Below, piece by piece: positions 51,073 through 58,872 of a stretch of DNA of 64,000 nt. Below the pieces are notes generated by a model. It ran no database searches and was not told where the DNA came from. It worked only from the letters and a program-made list of their open reading frames with translations. Source of the DNA: Clostridiales bacterium. Its GTDB lineage: Bacteria; Bacillota; Clostridia; Saccharofermentanales; Saccharofermentanaceae. The translations under genes and the position numbers were made by a program. The stretch's first letter is position 1. Every line of letters begins with the position of its first letter. The stretch lies in contig JAFZQI010000044.1 in NCBI GenBank assembly GCA_017620475.1, positions 85,259 through 149,258 on the forward strand, read 5' to 3'.

Positions 51073-51846
51073 TTACTTCATGCACTCGCGTACACATGCG
51101 GCCGCCAGCACATCGATAATGTCAATATAATACTCGTCCGTCGGAAGATCCGTCTTGAGTTTTGATTTCAGGTCCCCGCCCTGTATGTCTGCCTGCGAGA
51201 GTTCCGTACAGCCCAGCACGATTGCCTGCGCACCCGCGTTGGAAAGTTCCTGTGACACCGAAGTAAAAGACCGGCCATCCGGTTCTTTTCCCGCCTTGAC
51301 ATCATCGTAGATCATCGACATGACTGCCTTCTGTCCTTCTTCTGACGGCCAGATGCACTTTATGCCGTATTCACTGAGTGTGTCGTCGTAGATCGCCGTT
51401 GTCCGTGCTCCGTCCGTCGCCATGATACCAAGTGCCGTGATACCGCGTGCCCGGCACACTTCGCCCAATTCCCGGATCGCATGGATCACCGGAAGCCCGA
51501 TGCCCTTTTCCATCTCACTATGGAAAGCATGTGCCGTGATACAGGGGATCGCCAGGACCTCGGCGCCCATGTCGCGAAGTGTCCGTCCGACTTCCACCAT
51601 CTTGGGGAGCGGATTTTCCGCCGCAGCGGAAAGTGCGGAATCATTGGATCCGGCTTCTGCCGGATCATCTGTATTTGCGCGTTTTGCCAGAAGATAGGCT
51701 GTCCGGTCAGGTACCTGGGGACAGGAGCCGATCCAGGTCTCGATATGTTCCTGATCACAGCAAGCCGGGGTAAGTTCCACCACACGCCGATAAAAATACG
51801 CCGTGGCCAAGGGGCCCAGTCCGCCGATGATACCAAGTTTCTTCAA
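51073..51846 (-). CDS. Aspartate/glutamate racemase family protein
   Basis: A 257-aa cofactor-independent racemase. Start GIIGGLGPLATAYFYRRVVELTP (motif GGLGPLAT), first catalytic Cys in AIPCITAHAF and second in VLGCTELSQ, so both acid/base Cys are present. The family makes D-Asp, D-Glu or broader D-amino acids. It begins with TTG after GAGGAAG. It lies 58 bp before the DltA-like gene in the same direction, which suggests it supplies the D-amino acid that is activated next. Confidence 0.87.
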   Translation of the reverse strand: MKKLGIIGGLGPLATAYFYRRVVELTPACCDQEHIETWIGSCPQVPDRTAYLLAKRANTDDPAEAGSNDSALSAAAENPLPKMVEVGRTLRDMGAEVLAIPCITAHAFHSEMEKGIGLPVIHAIRELGEVCRARGITALGIMATDGARTTAIYDDTLSEYGIKCIWPSEEGQKAVMSMIYDDVKAGKEPDGRSFTSVSQELSNAGAQAIVLGCTELSQADIQGGDLKSKLKTDLPTDEYYIDIIDVLAAACVRECMK

Positions 51847-51938
51847 AATCTCTTCCTCGTTTCTCTATTTATCCTTCGCTGCATTCTTTCCCGTCCGAAT
51901 GCGGCGATCCTCACACGGTCTGTTTCAATACTACACGT

Positions 51939-53564
51939 TTACGGGATCTTCACCTCGTAACGTGACTCGTCGTAATAGAAGTATCCTCTGTGGGAATCGG
52001 CATATTCCCTCATCTGTTTGGAGTTCCACATGAAGAACCGCGTGCCGTCTTCCTTGGTCAGCGAATCGCAGTGATACCAGACGCCATCGACCTTGACCGC
52101 ATTCCAGAAGTGCTGTGCATACGTGATCGGATAGCGCTCGATGATAAAGGTTTCAAAACCGGCCCGGGTATAGAGCGCATAGGCCGTGGCTGCAATCGTG
52201 AAGCAGTCGCCGGAATGATACTTTAATCCGTCGTAAGCACCCTGGATCCAGCTTACCTTCGTGCCGTGGCTCTTATATGTTACTGACCAGTCTACCCAGT
52301 TGAAGATCGCTTCCACTTTCTGTCTCTCGGTCATGTTGTCGTTGATGATTTCCGCCAGCAGTTCATCGCACAGCGCCCACACGTCATCTTCGGTGTACGG
52401 GCGGTAAACAACGGTCACCTTGATCTTTACTTCCGTGGTATTGCCGGCCTTATCCGTTGCCGTATACGTAACGCTATATTCACCCTCGGTGCTGATATCC
52501 ACCTCGGAGTTATCGACCGTAAATGTGATGTCCTCATCAGCATTATCCGTTACGCTGACGTGATCCTTATACGCGATGGACTCACCGGTGATGACGCTGA
52601 TGTCACGGGTGCCCGAGATGACCGGTGCTTCCTCATCCGCAGTCAGCACAATGTGGGATGTGACGATCTCTGAGTTGCCTCCCTGGTCGGTAAGGCGGAT
52701 CTGCACGTCACGTTCTCCCGGTTCATCAAACTTCGGATCGTCAACAAACTCCGCGGTAACCGGAGTTGCATCCGTCAGGCCATCCACCAGTTCCTCCGCG
52801 GTCCTGGGGTAGCACGCGAAGCCCTCGTAAGTGATGCCCTGTGCCCGCGGCGGGGTCGTATCCAGAAGATGAAGTACGCTGTCGTAACGGACACCGTCCA
52901 CACTGAAGGATATTGTGTAGTCACCGGGCTCATCCATCTTGATCGAACTCAAGGGAGTAAGGAGAGAAGCATCTTTCTCTCCAAATGCAAAAGTACTGAT
53001 CTCCGGCTTTTTGCTTCCCGCTTCCAGTGTGATTTCGGGATAGATACCGATGACGCGGATCTGTGTGGTCGATGTGGTGATGTTTCCTCCGAGATCCTTG
53101 CACTTTAAGGTCACGTCCTGGACGCCGACTCTCTCATAATCCGGCATACGCTCATACTCGAGGGTGCAGGCCGTCTGGTCGTTCATCGTAACGATAAAGT
53201 CTTCCGTGTCGATCGGAACGCCGTACATCGTCGTCTTCGGTGAGATCGAGAATTGAGGAGGGACCGTATCGTAAACGATCAGTTTCGAATCATATGCATG
53301 ATCTCCCAGCTGAATCGTAATGGGATACTCGCCGGGCACGCATGTATCGTAAGAAGAGGTTCCGTACTTAAATGCCGCGGATTTTTTATCCTTCTTGAAA
53401 CGCACGAAATCCGAAGCCGATACCGGTGTGCCGGCCTCGACCGTACACTCCTTAAATACCCGTTTCTCTTTATCGATATAGATGTTCAGCGCCATGACCA
53501 CCAGCAGGATCACTGCTATGGTAACGATGACGGATACGATGGACGCTCGTGAAGGTCTCCTCAT
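51939..53564 (-). CDS. Ig-like and transglutaminase-like surface protein
   Basis: A 541-aa protein: N-terminal membrane anchor (SIVSVIVTIAVILLVVMALNI), four or five bacterial Ig-like blocks of DUF5011/HYR type (VTDNADEDITFTVD; DEPGERDVQIRLTDQGGN; YSVTYTATDKAGNTTEVKIK), then a transglutaminase/protease-like domain with Cys in SGDCFTIAATA (near 450), His in AQHFWNAV (near 485) and Asp in YHCDSL (near 498). The triad is intact. It sits outside the cell, probably working on wall or surface proteins. Start at ATG 53564 with AGGAGG 11 bp upstream. Confidence 0.85.
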   Translation of the reverse strand: MRRPSRASIVSVIVTIAVILLVVMALNIYIDKEKRVFKECTVEAGTPVSASDFVRFKKDKKSAAFKYGTSSYDTCVPGEYPITIQLGDHAYDSKLIVYDTVPPQFSISPKTTMYGVPIDTEDFIVTMNDQTACTLEYERMPDYERVGVQDVTLKCKDLGGNITTSTTQIRVIGIYPEITLEAGSKKPEISTFAFGEKDASLLTPLSSIKMDEPGDYTISFSVDGVRYDSVLHLLDTTPPRAQGITYEGFACYPRTAEELVDGLTDATPVTAEFVDDPKFDEPGERDVQIRLTDQGGNSEIVTSHIVLTADEEAPVISGTRDISVITGESIAYKDHVSVTDNADEDITFTVDNSEVDISTEGEYSVTYTATDKAGNTTEVKIKVTVVYRPYTEDDVWALCDELLAEIINDNMTERQKVEAIFNWVDWSVTYKSHGTKVSWIQGAYDGLKYHSGDCFTIAATAYALYTRAGFETFIIERYPITYAQHFWNAVKVDGVWYHCDSLTKEDGTRFFMWNSKQMREYADSHRGYFYYDESRYEVKIP

Positions 53565-53600
53565 CTTGCACAAGTCCTCCTGCTTTCTCACCTAACTATA

Positions 53601-54320
53601 TCATTCTTTGCCGATGGTCGAAAGTATCCGCATGGACCAGCCGGCGTCGATCAGCTCGTATTCCGTATTCTCTTTCTTTCCGACCCAATCGGTAAACATT
53701 CGCACGACCTCGTCGTAGAGTCCCTCCGGAAAAGCTGCCCAGTACTGTTTGCCTTCCGCCGAGAAGATCGTCAGCCCGTCCTGACCCGACTGCTGCTCAT
53801 ACAGTACTTTTCGCGCCTGAAAACCGGGCATCTGCTTAAGGAACTGCGCAAACACGAAGGCTTTGGAAAGCTCCACGAACCGGTCATCAAGGCCGGCATC
53901 GGCGATCTTGATCTTCTCCGCCAGCTCATCTACCGTCCGCACGGCACGCATGGTGCAGACTTTGGCTGCCTTAAGCATATCAGCCGACCAGGTCGATTGC
54001 TGGGCATTGAGCTGTTGAAGGGCTTCTTCCGTCTGATCCGGAAGAAGATAGATCATAAGGGCCCGGCCCATGTCATCGTAAAGGCACGGGTAAGCGATCG
54101 GCATCTTCTCCCCACAGGAAGGACATGTATAAACGAAGAAGGATCCATCCAGGACCATCTTCTTTTCTTCCGGGTGAAGCGATACATTCACACACGGACG
54201 AAGCGTGATCTCACTTTTCTTCCCGCAGGAAGAGCACGTAATATCAGCCTTAACCGGCTTATACTGCTCGTTCTCTCCCGGTTTCAGATCGAAATCCCTG
54301 CTGTTTTTATCCAAAGACAT
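53601..54320 (-). CDS. CpXC-domain protein
   Basis: A 239-aa soluble protein. Two Cys pairs, TCSSCGKKSEITL and YTCPSCGEKMPIAYP, bracket LDGSFFVYTCP, the pattern of the CpXC zinc-binding domain. The C-terminal 130 residues are helical and unassigned. SD GAGGTG 5 bp from the ATG; 4 bp after the amidase gene, so clearly in its operon. Function unknown. Confidence 0.8.
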   Translation of the reverse strand: MSLDKNSRDFDLKPGENEQYKPVKADITCSSCGKKSEITLRPCVNVSLHPEEKKMVLDGSFFVYTCPSCGEKMPIAYPCLYDDMGRALMIYLLPDQTEEALQQLNAQQSTWSADMLKAAKVCTMRAVRTVDELAEKIKIADAGLDDRFVELSKAFVFAQFLKQMPGFQARKVLYEQQSGQDGLTIFSAEGKQYWAAFPEGLYDEVVRMFTDWVGKKENTEYELIDAGWSMRILSTIGKE

Positions 54321-54324
54321 CCGA

Positions 54325-55431
54325 TCACCTCTGTTTCATCTTATAGCAGAAATGCGCCACACCCTGGCATATCTTCTGCTGATAGTCCGGATCGGACAGC
54401 AGCCAGTCATCGTCACTGTTGCTCATAAAGCCCATTTCCAGAAGGAAAGACGGTACGGATGTGCACCAGTTCAGGCCGCTGTAGCGGGTCGAAGCATCAC
54501 AGCCGCGATAGTGGGATCCCGTGGATTCCTCAAGGCAGTTTCCCAGCCAGTTGCCCCATGTCACCTGACTGTCGGCGTAGTCTCCGCGGCTGCAGACAAA
54601 TACGCCGATACCTCTGGCACTGGAGCTGTCCGAAGCGTCACAGTGCAGGCGGAGGAAAACGTCCGCATTGTTATCGACCGCAATCTGGGCTCTCTCGATA
54701 TTGGAGATATCCACATCGTTACTGGTTCTGGTCATGATGACCGTTGCACCCATGGATTCCAGAATATCCCGCATACGAAGGCCGATCTCCAGAGTGACTG
54801 CATACTCCGGGCGTCCCGTAGCCACACCGGACGTTCCTGCCGAGACTTTCGCTTTCGTCTCGTCCGACCAGGGCGCTACGGGTTCCTGATCCGAGTTGGC
54901 ATGCGCCTGGTGTCCGGGATCGATAACGATCACCATACCGGAGAGATCATAGTATTCGCTTGAGCCGGGATTACTTTTCGGCGGATCTGGCTCGGCAGAT
55001 GTCTCGGGAACCGGGGTTGCGGTCGGCTCCGGCGTCGGTTCAGGCGTCGGCTCGGGAGTCGTCTCGGCCGTAGTCTCCTCCGGTGTCGGTTCCGGCGTTG
55101 CCGTCGGCTCCGGTGTCGTCTCTGTTGTCGTTTCTTCCGAGCTCTCCGGAGTCGACTCCGGTTCAGTAGTATCCTCCGTGCTTTCTTCAGAGGTTACCGC
55201 ATGTTCTGTTGCTGTAATCGAAGGCTGCTCCTCCGTGGTCTCATCAGGATCTGAAGTGTCCTTTTCCTTCTGCGCCGTAGTGACTTTACTTGCATTCTTT
55301 CCGGGCTTTGTACTCTTTTTCAAGGTTTTCCAGGGTCCAATCGTAAACGCAAGTCCGATAGCTGTCACGACAAGAAGCGCAGTCACTGCCAACAGAATCA
55401 AAGTCAGTCTCTTATTCTTTTTCCTGCTCAT
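54325..55431 (-). CDS. N-acetylmuramoyl-L-alanine amidase with PT-rich linker
   Basis: A 368-aa wall hydrolase. One N-terminal helix (LTLILLAVTALLVVTAIGLAFTI) anchors it; a Thr/Glu/Pro linker (about 40-155, with TPEPTPEPTPEPTATP) spans the wall; residues about 160-368 are an Amidase_3 domain with zinc ligands in VIDPGHQ, the Glu in PEYAVTLEIG, FLRLHCDAS and the catalytic Glu in LLEMGFMSN. Cuts the amide bond between muramic acid and the stem peptide. Its ATG overlaps the previous stop (TAATG) with GAGGTGA ahead. Confidence 0.93.
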   Translation of the reverse strand: MSRKKNKRLTLILLAVTALLVVTAIGLAFTIGPWKTLKKSTKPGKNASKVTTAQKEKDTSDPDETTEEQPSITATEHAVTSEESTEDTTEPESTPESSEETTTETTPEPTATPEPTPEETTAETTPEPTPEPTPEPTATPVPETSAEPDPPKSNPGSSEYYDLSGMVIVIDPGHQAHANSDQEPVAPWSDETKAKVSAGTSGVATGRPEYAVTLEIGLRMRDILESMGATVIMTRTSNDVDISNIERAQIAVDNNADVFLRLHCDASDSSSARGIGVFVCSRGDYADSQVTWGNWLGNCLEESTGSHYRGCDASTRYSGLNWCTSVPSFLLEMGFMSNSDDDWLLSDPDYQQKICQGVAHFCYKMKQR

Positions 55432-57017
55432 TACGTCACCTCAAGCGTATCTTCCACAAGTACCGATCCATCCGGATTTAAGACGGTCATCGTAAGCGTC
55501 CCCTTCTCCACTTCGGACAGGTCGATCACGACTCTGGCTTCATCGTCATCGATCAGGATACTGTCGCCCTCGAGCACCACGTTTCCTGAACTGTCTTTGA
55601 GGATAAAATGGAACTTCATGTAGGTGTAGTAAGAGAAAGTCTCAAACATGTAATACACGCTTTCCGTACCGGCAGGAACTGATCCCTTGATATCGCAGCC
55701 CCAGTAATCCAAAGAGAAACAGGAGTAGTAGATTTCCGCAGCATCCTCATCCATCGGGAAATCTTTTCCGCTCTCGACCACGCTGAATTCCGTGGACCAG
55801 GACAAGTCGCCTGTGGTCGAGTAAACATTCAGCCTGTAGGTTCCAAGTTCGATCGAATCCATTCCCTCCCATGGGAGAATGGCCATAGAACCATCATCAT
55901 CCGAAGATACCGTATTACTGTAGAGCACGGTCTGCAGATACGTTTGCGGATCGACCGTACAGAAGTCGTAGTATACATTGGTCTTGCCATCGCCAACCAG
56001 CATGACTTTGGCCGCGATGTTTCCGTCTCCCTCGTGGTAGCCCGGAACCGGGTTCTGATTTTTGTCGATCATGCTGCAGGATACGATATAAAGCGGAGCA
56101 GGGATGTCCTCGTCATCGCCATAGACATTAGTACACCCGACGGCAACGAGCCGTCCCTGGCTGTCATATACGCAGCAGGTCAATCCGCCCTTCTGGAGCT
56201 TGCTTGTCGGATACCATATACAATCGACCACATCCGAATAATTGGTGATCGTGTATTCTCCGGAATAGAGCGAACCGTTATAGTCCTCAAATTCAAATGT
56301 CACCGTCTCGTTATCGTAACTGTCCCAAAGTATGACCATGAAACGGATGTATGTTGACGACTCGTGGTATCCCTGCACTTCGTTACACTTATCGTCATAC
56401 CAGGTACTCGAAAATACTTCCATTTCCTTTGCCGGAATCGGAGTCGGGGTTACCGGCACGACTTCCAGATTCAGATCCTCCATGAAAGAGAACATCTCCT
56501 CTTCGATCTGGTCCATGCTTCCGGAATCCACATACCAGTCCTCACCGTCAAAGACCATATCCACCTGGAACTCCAGGTCCAGGTCCTTTGCATCGGTGAC
56601 CGCCTTGCGGATATCCCCGGACGTATCGTCTTTCTTAATTTTCTTCTTCAGATCATCTACATCGAAATACTCGAAAACAACTGTGGCCTCAGCTGTTTCC
56701 TCATCGTCGTCAACAACGACTTCTTCTATGGAAAAGGAGATCCTTTTCCTGGCCGCTTCGAAAACATCTTTCGCCGGGGATTCCGAATAATCCTTAAGTT
56801 TCTCCAAACCCTTACTCTTCCCGTCGATCAGTTTTTCCAGTTTTTCGAACTTCCCGCTTTTGTAGTATGCACAGAAATCGTCCAGCACGGCTGTCGCTTG
56901 TTTCGTAGCACCTTTATCCTTAGCGGTTTTCTTCTTTGAGTCTTTGCACCCTCCCAAAAACATCGACATCATTACGACACCGGCCATCGCCAATGCCTGA
57001 AATCTTATTTTTCTCAT
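55431..57017 (-). CDS. Lipoprotein with NTF2-like N-terminal domain
   Basis: A 528-aa lipoprotein: lipobox FLGGC (Cys 24), Lys-rich stretch, then an acidic domain (about 40-180) like DUF4878/NTF2-like proteins (FCAYYKSGKFEKLEKLID; FEVEDWYV-like end FDGEDWYVDSG), a PVTPTPIP hinge, and about 330 residues of beta-sandwich-like repeats (YHESSTYIRFMVILWDSYDNETV; YHEGDGNIAAKVMLV). AAGGAGG precedes the ATG; TTGACG-18-TATAAG (57038-57067) is a possible promoter. First gene of the envelope cluster. Function unknown. Confidence 0.76.
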   Translation of the reverse strand: MRKIRFQALAMAGVVMMSMFLGGCKDSKKKTAKDKGATKQATAVLDDFCAYYKSGKFEKLEKLIDGKSKGLEKLKDYSESPAKDVFEAARKRISFSIEEVVVDDDEETAEATVVFEYFDVDDLKKKIKKDDTSGDIRKAVTDAKDLDLEFQVDMVFDGEDWYVDSGSMDQIEEEMFSFMEDLNLEVVPVTPTPIPAKEMEVFSSTWYDDKCNEVQGYHESSTYIRFMVILWDSYDNETVTFEFEDYNGSLYSGEYTITNYSDVVDCIWYPTSKLQKGGLTCCVYDSQGRLVAVGCTNVYGDDEDIPAPLYIVSCSMIDKNQNPVPGYHEGDGNIAAKVMLVGDGKTNVYYDFCTVDPQTYLQTVLYSNTVSSDDDGSMAILPWEGMDSIELGTYRLNVYSTTGDLSWSTEFSVVESGKDFPMDEDAAEIYYSCFSLDYWGCDIKGSVPAGTESVYYMFETFSYYTYMKFHFILKDSSGNVVLEGDSILIDDDEARVVIDLSEVEKGTLTMTVLNPDGSVLVEDTLEVT

Positions 57018-57037
57018 GGTGTTCCTCCTTTTTTTCC

Positions 57038-57067
57038 TTATATTAGTTTGCGCCTTTGACCGTCAAT
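57038..57067 (-). promoter_or_regulatory. Promoter of the envelope cluster
   Basis: -35 TTGACG (57062-57067), 18-bp spacer, -10 TATAAG (57038-57043) on the minus strand, about 20 bp before the lipoprotein ATG. Confidence 0.45.
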
Positions 57068-57157
57068 TGGCAAGCAAAACTATTTCTTTTTGGTTAAGTT
57101 ATTCTTAAAATATATTGTTTTCTACCCCGGGGGGGCTTTTTTCCATAGTCCCTCCTG

Positions 57158-57166
57158 TGATATTAT
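57158..57166 (+). promoter_or_regulatory. Extended -10 promoter
   Basis: TGATATTAT, 50 bp before the DHH gene start; a CCCCGGGGGGGC run lies upstream (57126-57137). Confidence 0.5.
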
Positions 57167-57215
57167 TTATGTGGTTAGGATGAACTTCTTGGGTGGGAAG
57201 GAGCAGTTTTCAGGC

Positions 57216-58715
57216 ATGAAACTGTCGGAATTGACGCAATATCAGAACATCACCATACAGTGCCATGACAATCCGGATCCGGATGCGATCGCTTCAGGCT
57301 TTGCGCTCTATCGATATTTTAAGAGCCATCGTTGCAACGTGCGTCTGATTTACAGCGGCCGGACCAAGATCACGAAGGTGAATCTGACCATGATGGTCGA
57401 GATGTTCCGTATCCCCATTGAATACTGTGTTTCCGATTTCGGTTCCTGTGATCTTCTCATCACTGTCGACTGCCAGTACCGCTCCGGTAATGTCCGTTTC
57501 TTCCCGGCACCGAAAGTGGCCGTCATCGATCACCATCAGTTTTGCGGAATCGATGTGGATTATTCCTATATCCAGCCAAACGTCGGCAGCTGCTGCACCT
57601 TGATCTGGCAGCTCTTCCGTAATGAAGGCATCGACATCAACAAGGATCCCATATGCGCAACTGCTCTCTATTACGGACTTTACTGTGACACTAACCAGTT
57701 CGCGGAGATGTACCACCCGCTCGATCGTGATATGCGTGATGCGCTGGCTTTTGACCAGGCAGCCGTCGTACGTCTTTCCAACTCCAACCTGTCTTTGAGC
57801 GAACTGGGCATTGCGGCCCAGGCCATGAACGATTTCACTTTCGACAGCGAACTGCGTCTGGCGCTTGTTCAGGTGCAGCCCTGTGACCCGAATATCCTCG
57901 GTCTGATCAGTGACTTCCTGATCCAGGTTGACCGCGTGGACATCTGTGTGGCGTTCAATGAGACCTACACCGGATACAAGCTCTCGATCCGAAGCTGTAT
58001 CAAGGAAACCAAGGCCAGCGAACTTGCCGAATACATCACCGATGGGATCGGATTCGGTGGCGGCCATAAGAACAAAGCCGGCGGATTTATCGGCAAAGAT
58101 GAATATTCTGCCAAGTATGGCAGTCTGCGTCTTATGCAGTTCTTGAGAAACAAGCTCATCAAGTATTCCGGCGAGTGCACGATCCTTCGTGCCGGCATCG
58201 ATAAAGTCAGCATCGAAGGCCTTCACCGTTTCCGCAAAAAGAGGATCCCTGTCGGCGTTGTCTTCTGCAAGGATTTCGTCTCCACGAGTACACCGCTTCT
58301 CGTCCGTACTCTTGAAGGAGATATCGATATCAACGCGAATGCAGACACCTGCATCATGGTAGGCGTCTCCGGTGATATCGTTCCGATCAGCGTCGACAAG
58401 TTCAAGGAAACGTATGACATGTGCAGTGCCAAGTCCAAGGTTTCCTCCGAGTACCGCCCGACCATCAAGAATCTGCGTTCCGGCGAAACATTCGACCTGG
58501 CCGAACACATCCGTTCCTGTATCACGAAGGGTTCCGAGTATGTCTATATGAAGCCCATCACCAGCTCCGTGAAGATCTTCACCATCTGGGATGCGAATAA
58601 TTACGTACGAGGTATCGAGGGCGATTACATCGCGATCCGTGAGAATGATCTCTCTGATTTCTTCATCGTGGACAGGGAACTGTTCCGTCGCACCTACGAA
58701 CCCGCGGATCGCTGA
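57216..58715 (+). CDS. DHH-family phosphoesterase
   Basis: A 499-aa DHH/DHHA1 protein like nanoRNase/pAp-phosphatase NrnA. Motif I HDNPDPDAIASG, motif II TVDCQYRSGN, motif III VIDHHQF and DHHA1 GFGGGHKNKAGGFI. These give a two-metal phosphodiesterase for short RNA or dinucleotides. About 160 residues follow the DHHA1 domain and are unusual for NrnA (which ends near 320); they contain RTLEGDIDINANADTCIMVG. Start at MKLSEL with AAGGAG 12 bp upstream; MNFLGG at 57180 is the alternative. Confidence 0.88.
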   Translation: MKLSELTQYQNITIQCHDNPDPDAIASGFALYRYFKSHRCNVRLIYSGRTKITKVNLTMMVEMFRIPIEYCVSDFGSCDLLITVDCQYRSGNVRFFPAPKVAVIDHHQFCGIDVDYSYIQPNVGSCCTLIWQLFRNEGIDINKDPICATALYYGLYCDTNQFAEMYHPLDRDMRDALAFDQAAVVRLSNSNLSLSELGIAAQAMNDFTFDSELRLALVQVQPCDPNILGLISDFLIQVDRVDICVAFNETYTGYKLSIRSCIKETKASELAEYITDGIGFGGGHKNKAGGFIGKDEYSAKYGSLRLMQFLRNKLIKYSGECTILRAGIDKVSIEGLHRFRKKRIPVGVVFCKDFVSTSTPLLVRTLEGDIDINANADTCIMVGVSGDIVPISVDKFKETYDMCSAKSKVSSEYRPTIKNLRSGETFDLAEHIRSCITKGSEYVYMKPITSSVKIFTIWDANNYVRGIEGDYIAIRENDLSDFFIVDRELFRRTYEPADR

Positions 58716-58726
58716 TCCGCTTTTTT
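58704..58726 (+). terminator. Rho-independent terminator overlapping the DHH stop codon
   Basis: GCGGATC-GCT-GATCCGC followed by six T. The stop codon TGA lies within the stem, so the last codons double as terminator. Confidence 0.88.
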
Positions 58727-58872
58727 ATTTCCGGAACTCTTTTTATCCTACAGCGGAACGTATCTGTCCTGATTCGGAAATCTTTTTTCTTGCATAATAT
58801 ATTATTTATATATATAATCTCGTTGAGAATGACATAACTCCATGTATTTGACAACACAGGGGGATGCAAACT

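Noticed and set aside
57126..57137. CCCCGGGGGGGC as a functional element
   Set aside because: A short GC run without partner structure; I cannot tie it to any process.
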